This document shows positions 1-5,184 of a stretch of DNA of 5,184 bases, piece by piece (position 1 is the first letter of the stretch; every line of letters begins with the position of its first letter). This DNA is from UKL13-2 sp964417885. GTDB taxonomy: Bacteria > Pseudomonadota > Gammaproteobacteria > Burkholderiales > Usitatibacteraceae. Location of the stretch: NCBI GenBank assembly GCA_964417885.1, contig CAYQKN010000210.1:1-5184 (forward strand), written 5' to 3'. The position numbers and the translations under genes are program-made. The notes under the pieces are model-generated. The model ran no database searches. It had not been told where the DNA came from and worked only from the letters and a program-made list of their open reading frames with translations.

Positions 1-6
1 ACAACG

Positions 7-193
7 GTGCGGTGCATGCCGTACGCAATCAACGCCGAGATTCCCGATCTGCGGTTGACGACGTTCAGCTTTGCCGCCCAAAAAACGATGTACGGCGGCA
101 GGCAGATTGCCGCGGGGCGATGCAAAATGCGAATGGGCTGCCATCGACGCGTGCGCCGCCATACTATCGTTCACGGCCGCGTGGATTCATTAG
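7..193 (+). pseudogene. Possible decayed 5' fragment of a small conserved hypothetical protein gene
   Basis: A reading frame from GTG 7 or ATG 16 gives MPYAINAEIPDLRLTTFSF, then AAQKTMYGGRQIAAG, ending near base 117. These codons are strongly GC-ending (about 80% G or C at third positions), as expected for a coding frame in this genome. After that the composition becomes Arg/His/Cys-rich and stops looking like protein. Removing one G from the run at 114-117 would continue as GDAKCEWAAIDA and reach the TAG at 191-193. From memory, the opening resembles the N-terminus of small conserved proteobacterial proteins of unknown function; I cannot verify this. The opposite strand is also open over part of this stretch with fairly high GC3, so the strand is uncertain. 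The frame has no stop before base 1 and could begin upstream. No function is proposed. Confidence 0.25.
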
Positions 194-256
194 TCCGCCA
201 GGATTGCGCGCACGGCCACCCTGGTTCTTGCCACCTGCCCACTCCACATCCATCCC

Positions 257-2093
257 ATGCCATTCAAAAACAAAACCCCGCTCACCGTTGAGTCCCTCTG
301 GGAACTCGAACGCGTTTCCGCACCGGCCCTTTCCCCCGACGGCAGCCAGGCCGTCTGTTCCGTCACCCGCTATGACTGGGAGACCAACAAGACGGTGACG
401 CAACTGTGGCTGCTCTCGACCCTGGGCGGCGCGCCGCGATCGCTGACGACCTGCGGCGACAAGAATCGCCAGGCCGCATGGTCGCCCCGGGGCGACCGCG
501 TCGCCTTTATCGGCAAGCGTGAAAACGCCGGGCAGATGGATGAATCGCCCCAGCTCTATGTCATCCCGACCGATGGCGGCGAGGCGCGGCGGGTCAGCAA
601 CATCGCCGCCGGGGTGGAAGCATTCAAGTGGATGCCGGACGGCAGGCACATGGTCTGCCTCGCCTGGATGTGGCCCGGACTCAAGGGTATGAAAGCGCAG
701 CAACGCCAGCACGCGGAATTCGGCAAACGGCGCGAAAGCGGCTATGCCACCAGCGATGGCTACTACCGCTACTGGGACCAGAACCTGCCGATGGGGCGTG
801 TGGTGCATTTGCTGCGGGTGAATGTGGACACCGGCGCCAGCACCGACCTGCTCGAGGGTACGTCGTACGAACTGCCGCGCGCCGACCTCAATGCGGAGAT
901 GTTCGACATCAGCCCGGATGGACGGCGCATCGTGTTCATGCACGACCCGGCGGCGGAAAAGCGTGCCCGCAACCGCCATGCACTCGCGGCGCTCACCTTG
1001 GCCACGCGCAAGATTGCGCCGTTGCTGGATAAACCCAAGTGGGATTTCTCCTCGCCGCGCTTCAGCCCGGACGGCCGGCAGATCGCCGTGATCGCCACCC
1101 CGCAAGCACCCAAGCACACGCTGCTCGGCCGGCTCGGCATTATCGACAACGACGGCGGCTGGCGTGCACTAGATGCCGATTGGGATACCGACGTGACCGG
1201 GCCGTTGCGCTGGTCGTCGGCCGGTGACGCGGTCTATTTCACCGCCGAATCGCGCGGCCGCTGCCATGTGTGGCGCCGGCCGCTTGCCGCCGATGCGCCG
1301 CAGCTGGTCTGGCAAGGCGGCTGGGTGCAGGGCTTTGATGTTGCCGCCTTCGGTGATGCCGATGTGCTGGTCACCGCCAGCGACNNNNNNNNNNNNNNNN
1401 NNNNNNNNNNNNNNNNNNNNNNNNNNNNNNNNNNNNNNNNNNNNNNNNNNNNNNNNNNNNNNNNNNNNNNNNNNNNNNNNNNNNGCGATGGTCAACTATC
1501 ACGGCTCCAGCGGCTTCGGCCACGCCTTCCGCGACAGCATCATGGGCCGCATGGGCGAACTGGAGTTGATCGACATCGAAGCCGGCACCGATTGGCTGCT
1601 GAAACAACCATGGGTCGATCGCAAGCGCATTTACGCCAGTGGCGGCAGCTATGGCGGTTTCCTGGTCGCCTGGATGAATGGCCACGTGGCGCCACCGCGG
1701 TATCGCGCCTACGTCTGCCATGCAGGCGTATTCGACCGCGCCGCAACCTGGAGTGCGGATTCGTACACGCAACGCCCGCTCGACCTGCACACCACCTATT
1801 GGGATGCCCCGGCAAAGGTGGCGGCGCAGAGCCCGGTTACGTTCGCCGCGCGGATGAACACGCCCACACTCATCACTCACGGCGCGCTCGATTACCGCGT
1901 GCCGGATCACAACGGCCTCGCCTACTACAACACCCTCAAGGCGCGCGGCGTGCCGTCGCGGCTGCTATGGTTTGCGGACGAGAATCACTGGGTGCTGAAA
2001 GCGCCTAATTCGAAGCAGTGGTATGGCGAGGTGTTTGCGTGGCTGGAGACACATCGACCGAGTGGGGAACGGAAGAAACGGCAGCGCGGCTAG
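257..2093 (+). CDS. S9 family serine peptidase (prolyl oligopeptidase / acylaminoacyl-peptidase type), interrupted by an assembly gap
   Basis: A probable cytoplasmic serine peptidase that cleaves short peptides, with a beta-propeller gating an alpha/beta-hydrolase domain. Before the gap, 376 codons carry repeated propeller strands of the SPDG type at about residues 26-34, 76-84, 126-134, 219-227, 270-278 and 318-327. After the gap, 202 residues carry the catalytic core: NYHGSSGFG; the nucleophile elbow GGSYGG with Ser at 1647-1649; the acid in HGALDYRVP (Asp codon 1890-1892); and the base in ENHW (His codon 1986-1988). The triad is therefore complete. The two parts are in different apparent frames because the 100-N run is a placeholder. 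The hidden part should be a multiple of 3 nt, and by comparison with the family probably about 100 residues including the conserved HGGP segment, giving a protein near 680 aa. ATG 257 is the only usual start after the in-frame TAG at 191-193. It has no Shine-Dalgarno sequence but a pyrimidine-rich leader. No signal peptide is seen. The Lys/Arg-rich tail ends at TAG 2091-2093. Substrate specificity cannot be read from the sequence. Confidence 0.93.
1385..1484. other. Assembly gap (100 N) inside the S9 peptidase gene; true missing sequence
   Basis: The run is exactly 100 N, the usual placeholder for an unknown distance. The left side ends on a complete codon (Asp, gac 1382-1384) and the right side starts on a codon boundary (gcg 1485). 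The real gap must therefore be divisible by 3, and 100 is not. The flanks share no useful overlap. The last propeller blade, the linker and the first strands of the hydrolase domain are absent from the visible protein, so real sequence, probably near 300 nt, is missing. Confidence 0.9.
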
Positions 2094-2131
2094 TTGCCAT
2101 ATCGCATTTCGATTCGAGTGCGATATGGCAA
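2094..2131. repeat. Perfect 13-bp inverted repeat directly after the S9 stop codon
   Basis: The arms TTGCCATATCGCA (2094-2106) and TGCGATATGGCAA (2119-2131) are exact reverse complements separated by 12 nt. The left arm starts at the base after the TAG stop. In RNA this forms a 13-bp hairpin from either strand. Its place between convergent genes suits a transcript-end or mRNA-stabilising structure. Neither side has a T-run, so it is not a classical intrinsic terminator. It could also be a repeat-family element or the trace of a mobile end. Confidence 0.6.
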
Positions 2132-2283
2132 GCCCTGGCCCCACGCTCCGAATTTCGAAAAATAGTCGAGCACGGCCTTAGGATTCGGAAATGTCGAACC
2201 TGGCGCCGTTCTCCTCTCGGCGCAATGTGTCGAACCCGCGCCGAAACTGCCGATGCCGCTGACGTTCCGTGTGGCGCCTCAGA
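2132..2283. other. Convergent intergenic region, no gene seen
   Basis: Between the hairpin and the stop of the reverse-strand gene I see no credible coding frame. A 6-bp stem (GCGCCG 2203-2208 with CGGCGC 2218-2223, 9-nt loop) could form, but no T-run follows it on either strand. A short imperfect direct repeat is present: GTCGAACCTGGCGCCG at 2193-2208 and GTCGAACCCGCGCCG at 2229-2243, starting 36 nt apart and differing by one deletion and one substitution. Its role, if any, is unknown. Confidence 0.4.
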
Positions 2284-4727
2284 CTATTGCGAAATCTTGT
2301 TGCCGGTGAGATTACCGCTCGACAGGCCCGTCTGGCCCCCTGGCCACAGCGGATTGGAGTGGAACAGACTGGACATATCGATTGATCGCCTCGGGATGTC
2401 CAACGTCAGGAATCCGTTCGGACCGTAGTCGGAAGGCGGATTCGTGAAGTTCCGGTTGAATTCAATGGTTATCAGGCCGCAGCCAAAGCCGGTAGCCCGC
2501 ACCAGCGTATTCGCCGGCGTGAACGTGATGACGCGGTTGACGGCAAGCGGGGAAGGTGTGAGGCCATCGTTGGACCACACCGCATCGGTTCCACTCCAGG
2601 TGAGCGAGCCGCCGATGACCCCAGTGGCCAAATCAACACTGTCCACTTGCAGCGACCAGTTCCCATTCACCGGTGTCGTCAGTTGCGGGTTGCCCGGGGG
2701 CGAGGCGCCGAAGCCCACACCCGACCAGGTGCCACCCCAGGTGCCGCGGGCCAGGTCGGCGGGGCTCCTGATGTCGACCGATACAATGCTCTTGGTGGCA
2801 TTCGAGGCCTGCGGCGTGATGATGGACAAGATCTGGGTGGAGCCGAGGGACAGCGACGGCCCGCCGAACGGACCCGTGGTGAACTGCGGATCCATGGAAA
2901 AAGTGACCGGTATCGAACCGCCGCCGGTGATGCCATTGCTGCCATTCACATAGACAAAGCCATTCACGAAATCTTCGTTGATCACTTGATAGTTGAGCGT
3001 GGATGCCGGCGGACCAAGATTGGCGATGGTGAACTGCTGCGGGCAATTGTCCGGCAGCAGGAGCGTGTACCGCTGCAGCACTTTTGTGCCGTCAAAGGGA
3101 TCGCGCTGCGCAGGCGCCATGCCGACAAAACTTGAGTTCGGAAAGATTCCGATGACCGGCGCCGCGGGATTGATCGTCGATGGAGTTGAAACGAAACCAT
3201 TCGCCGTCGAATTGGCATTGGTGATCGCGATCGCACGGCTCGCTGGCGTGAATGTCAGTCCGCTGAGTGTAGGCGTCACCGTGTAGTTTCCGGCGTTCAG
3301 GCCGGAGAAGGTGAAATTACCGTTGACGTCCGTGGTTGTGGCGCCGCCCCTGGCCCCGCCCAGGGCGATGATCACATTTTGCGAAACGGAGCCGCTCACC
3401 GTGCCACTGAGGCTGTATGTGGCGGCCGTACAAGTGACCGAGACGTTGCCGACGTTGGCATTGACGATCGTGCCGGAACCGTTGCCGACGCTGCAGTTTT
3501 GTCCGGACGGCTGGGTCAGCACTGTGACTGTGTAACCTGCGCCGGCCACCAACGCATTCGGGAAGGTGAACGCGCCGCTTGTCGAGAGAATGAGACTGTC
3601 CGCGCCGTTGTTCTGCAGCACCACCGTGCCGCTGAGGCCGGCAACCGCTCCGCCGACCGTGTAGGTCACGGGATAGACGATGTCTGAGCGGCGCTTGACC
3701 GTGACAATATCGCTGGCGCTGACCGTGCCGGATGCATTGACATCGTGCCTGAACGTGTCGGTATTCGCGGCCAGACCGGCGCGATTCCTGACCTGCCGAA
3801 TTTCGGCCAGCGAAACCACGCTGAAGCCACGGACACCGCCGACGAAGAAGCCGATCGTGGCCGATGCGTTCACACCGGCGCCGTTGACATTGTTGAGCGC
3901 AACGGCAACGCGTTGCTTGTCGGGAATGTTGGCAAGGGTGACCAGGACATCGTTGCCGGATGGGGTGGCGGTGGCGGTGNNNNNNNNNNNNNNNNNNNNN
4001 NNNNNNNNNNNNNNNNNNNNNNNNNNNNNNNNNNNNNNNNNNNNNNNNNNNNNNNNNNNNNNNNNNNNNNNNNNNNNNNGGTGGCGGTGGCGGTGCCGAT
4101 GCTCGCACCCATTTCATCCACCGCGGTCACGCTGCCTGCCGATGTGACCGGGCCGTCGAACTGGAAGACGATCGAATGTCCCGAACCGATCGCCCGCGGC
4201 TCAATCGTGACGGCGCTGGTGATCGCTTGCGTCGTGTCGATCCTGATATCGAATGGCCCGGCGGCGCCATGGGTCTTGCGAGACTGCACCGCGACCAGTG
4301 TGATGGCGCTGCCAGCGGTGGTGAATCCGGTGGCTTGGGTAAAGTCAGCCGCGAGTGGAATGAGCGCGACGCTGCGGGCGGCCGCAAGTACCCGCACGCG
4401 ATAGGTGCTTGTGTTCGCGAGTGCGCTTGCCGGCGTGAGAGTGGCCACGGCGCCGGTGGTCGAGGCGAGCGCATTGGAAAAGGCGATGCAATTCACGAAC
4501 CCATCGCTCGATACCTGGAGTGTTTGCGCGCAGGCGCCAGCGGCGGTCTGTGTGGTGAGTGATGCGCCGTCCATCGCGGTACTGAACGTCACCACAATAT
4601 TGGTAGCGGGTGCCACACCGGTAGCGCCATCCGCTGGCGTGATCGACTGGACGGTAGTTTGCGCCTGGGCAAGAGCGGCGAACATTCCGGCAACGACAGG
4701 AAGCAGCCAACGTATGGTGACTTTCAT
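2284..4727 (-). CDS. Secreted multidomain protein: SbsA-type Ig-like domain, dockerin-like pair, beta modules and unassigned C-terminal domain
   Basis: Predicted exported beta-rich protein, possibly adhesive or scaffolding; no catalytic motif is seen. If the N run is closed through its identical 16-base flanks, the protein is one in-frame chain of 775 aa. Residues 1-22 are a signal peptide (Lys/Arg start, hydrophobic core, ALAQA|Q cleavage site). Residues 24-137 match a Big_5/SbsA Ig-like domain (TPADGATGVAPATNIVVTFS) with Cys66 and Cys80. Residues 140-256 form a beta module ending in GFFVGG. Residues 258-309 are a dockerin-like duplication: the second loop (DVNASGTVSASD, Asp290 to Asp301) keeps the calcium-loop pattern, while the first (GVRGFSVVSLAE) has lost it. 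Residues 317-395 (Cys373, Cys394) and 399-475 resemble carboxypeptidase-regulatory or CnaB-type beta modules. Residues 480-775 are Gly/Pro/Asn-rich with GTWGGTWSG at 623-631 and are unassigned. I see no LPXTG, PEP-CTERM or C-terminal barrel signature, so it is probably released or held non-covalently. ATG 4727 is preferred over 4766 because it opens the signal peptide 9 nt after AGGGAG. The stop is at 2284-2286. Confidence 0.85.
3964..4095. other. Assembly gap (100 N, 3980-4079) flanked by identical 16-base ends; probably spurious
   Basis: The 16 bases before the N run (3964-3979) and the 16 bases after it (4080-4095) are the same: GGTGGCGGTGGCGGTG, a GGTGGC microsatellite. Collapsing the two copies keeps the reverse-strand frame and joins ...GASIGTATAT to PSGNDVLVTLANIPDKQ, which reads as one continuous beta module. 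The contigs may simply overlap here, or the hexamer tract may be longer than shown, adding Thr-Ala pairs. Confidence 0.8.
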
Positions 4728-4736
4728 GGAGATGGA

Positions 4737-4742
4737 CTCCCT
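4737..4742 (-). promoter_or_regulatory. Ribosome binding site of the secreted-protein gene
   Basis: AGGGAG on the reverse strand lies 9 nt before ATG 4727. It supports this start over the upstream in-frame ATG at 4766, which would put 13 extra residues (MLYDWHTV...) before an otherwise normal signal peptide. Confidence 0.7.
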
Positions 4743-4796
4743 GACTGTGTGCCAGTCGTACAGCATGATTGCGGCGCGTATTGGCGAGCCTGGGTC

Positions 4797-4825
4797 ATGA
4801 TAGGCCTGCCAACCGGGGGCCGCAA
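4797..4825 (-). promoter_or_regulatory. Candidate sigma-70 promoter of the secreted-protein gene
   Basis: On the reverse strand, TTGCGG (4825-4820) and TATCAT (4802-4797) are separated by 17 bp. The -10 box matches the consensus at 5 of 6 positions and the -35 box at 3 of 6. Transcription would begin near 4790, giving a leader of about 60 nt before ATG 4727. The match is moderate and could occur by chance. The rest of 4728-4997 shows no gene; 4930-4975 is noticeably richer in A+T than its surroundings. Confidence 0.35.
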
Positions 4826-4997
4826 GGTGGCATGTGCGAATGCGTGCACCCCGTTTGTTTAGAAGACCGCCCAGGGGTCAATGGCGAATTTCATCAAAGC
4901 CATGCATGCAACACACCGAGCCTGGCACCACTAGTTACTGACCTGCAATCGTAATGAAGTCAGAGAATAAAGTAGCGTCCGACCCTACACATTCTCC

Positions 4998-5105
4998 TGG
5001 GCGCCAAACGCAGCCAATTCGAAGCAGTGGTATGGCGAAGTGATTTCGTGGCTAGAGGCGCATCGGCCGGGTGGGGAGCGGAAGAGACGGCGCGACCAGT
5101 TGTAA
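4998..5105 (+). pseudogene. 3'-end remnant of a second S9 peptidase gene (paralogous duplication)
   Basis: From 5016 the sequence encodes NSKQWYGEVISWLEAHRP, then GGERKRRRDQL and TAA at 5103-5105. The complete gene ends NSKQWYGEVFAWLETHRP, GGERKKRQRG-like (its own residues read SGERKKRQRG). Over 75 aligned bases (2007-2081 against 5016-5090) I count 10 differences, mostly transitions; about half are silent or conservative at protein level. A weaker in-frame match runs back to the Trp codon at 4998 (WAPNAANS against WVLKAPNS). Upstream of that the similarity ends, and there is an in-frame TAA at 4968-4970 and no start. The catalytic Ser, Asp and His are all absent, so it cannot be functional as a peptidase. 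With a 3-base deletion the similarity continues past the stop of the complete gene: TAG there is CAG here. Confidence 0.8.
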
Positions 5106-5107
5106 TC

Positions 5108-5184
5108 CTAGTCGCGCGGCCGCAACACTGCGTCAAGTCTTGCCGGCGGCACTTCGCCTTTGCGCAGGTAATGCGCTGCCTTTC
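5108..5184 (-). CDS. C-terminal end of an unidentified gene running in from the right edge
   Basis: The reverse-strand frame entering at 5182 reads KAAHYLRKGEVPPARL, then DAVLRPRD, and stops at TAG (5110-5108). Codons are mostly GC-ending and the residue composition looks like real protein: an amphipathic helix, a GEVPP turn and a short helix. The other two reverse frames are less protein-like. The stop lies 2 bp from the stop of the S9 remnant, so the two are convergent. Only 24 residues are visible and I do not recognise the family. Confidence 0.5.
   Translation of the reverse strand, partial: KAAHYLRKGEVPPARLDAVLRPRD

Noticed and set aside
164..1117. Long reverse-strand open frame (317 codons) opposite the S9 gene
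   Set aside because: It is the antisense of a clearly recognisable peptidase, is rich in Arg, Gly and His, and has no family features.
257..2008. Single forward frame running through the first N run to 2008
   Set aside because: After the N run this frame is Arg-rich nonsense; the true catalytic domain is in the neighbouring frame and ends at 2093.
2094..2131. Classical Rho-independent terminator
   Set aside because: The stem is perfect but neither strand has a T-run after it, so only a weaker hairpin call is made.
2444..2953. Forward-strand open frames opposite the secreted-protein gene (also around 3680-4147 and 4405-4800)
   Set aside because: They are shadows of the reverse-strand gene, which has a signal peptide, a ribosome binding site and recognisable domains.
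3964..4095. GGTGGC repeats as a CRISPR or regulatory array
   Set aside because: It is a short coding hexamer tract giving Thr-Ala pairs on the reverse strand, doubled only by the contig ends.
3870..4766. 298-codon reverse frame running through the second N run
   Set aside because: Its tail after the N run is out-of-frame low-complexity sequence. The real continuation is the frame ending at 2284, reached by closing the duplicated flank.
4930..5000. Insertion-sequence end next to the S9 remnant
   Set aside because: The stretch is richer in A+T and abrupt, but no matching inverted copy, target-site duplication or transposase is visible in the window.

Overview
The window is a high-GC stretch (low-to-mid 60s % by eye) of a draft bacterial scaffold. 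It contains two runs of exactly 100 N. The S9 peptidase sequence, the GC-ending codons and the domain make-up of the surface protein fit a betaproteobacterium (Burkholderiales- or Rhodocyclales-like). That placement rests on remembered family resemblance, not on a search.

Layout: (1) 1-256 is mostly non-coding. It may hold the decayed 5' end of a small conserved protein gene, reading off the left edge. (2) 257-2093 (+) is a prolyl-oligopeptidase-family (S9) serine peptidase with beta-propeller and catalytic domains. It is interrupted by the first N run, which hides perhaps 100 residues and shifts the apparent frame. (3) 2094-2283 is a convergent intergenic region with a perfect 13-bp inverted repeat starting at the base after the peptidase stop. 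(4) 2284-4727 (-) encodes a secreted multidomain protein: signal peptide, SbsA-type Ig-like domain, a beta-rich module ending in a dockerin-like pair, two Cys-containing or prealbumin-like beta modules, and a C-terminal domain I cannot assign. The second N run lies inside it. Both sides of that run end in the same 16 bases, and merging them gives one in-frame 775-residue protein, so this gap is probably an artefact. (5) 4728-4997 holds the leader and a candidate promoter of that gene. (6) About 4998-5105 (+) is a second, diverged copy of the last ~30 codons of the S9 peptidase gene, with nothing of the rest of the gene. (7) 5108-5184 (-) is the 3' end of another gene whose stop is 2 bp from the stop of that remnant.

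The genes do not form an operon. The peptidase is probably cytoplasmic (no signal peptide), the other protein is exported, and they are convergent. The most informative structural point is that the secreted-protein gene lies between a full S9 gene and a 3' remnant of an S9 paralogue. This suggests an old tandem duplication followed by deletion or insertion. I see no RNA gene, CRISPR array, transposase or recognisable new multi-gene system.
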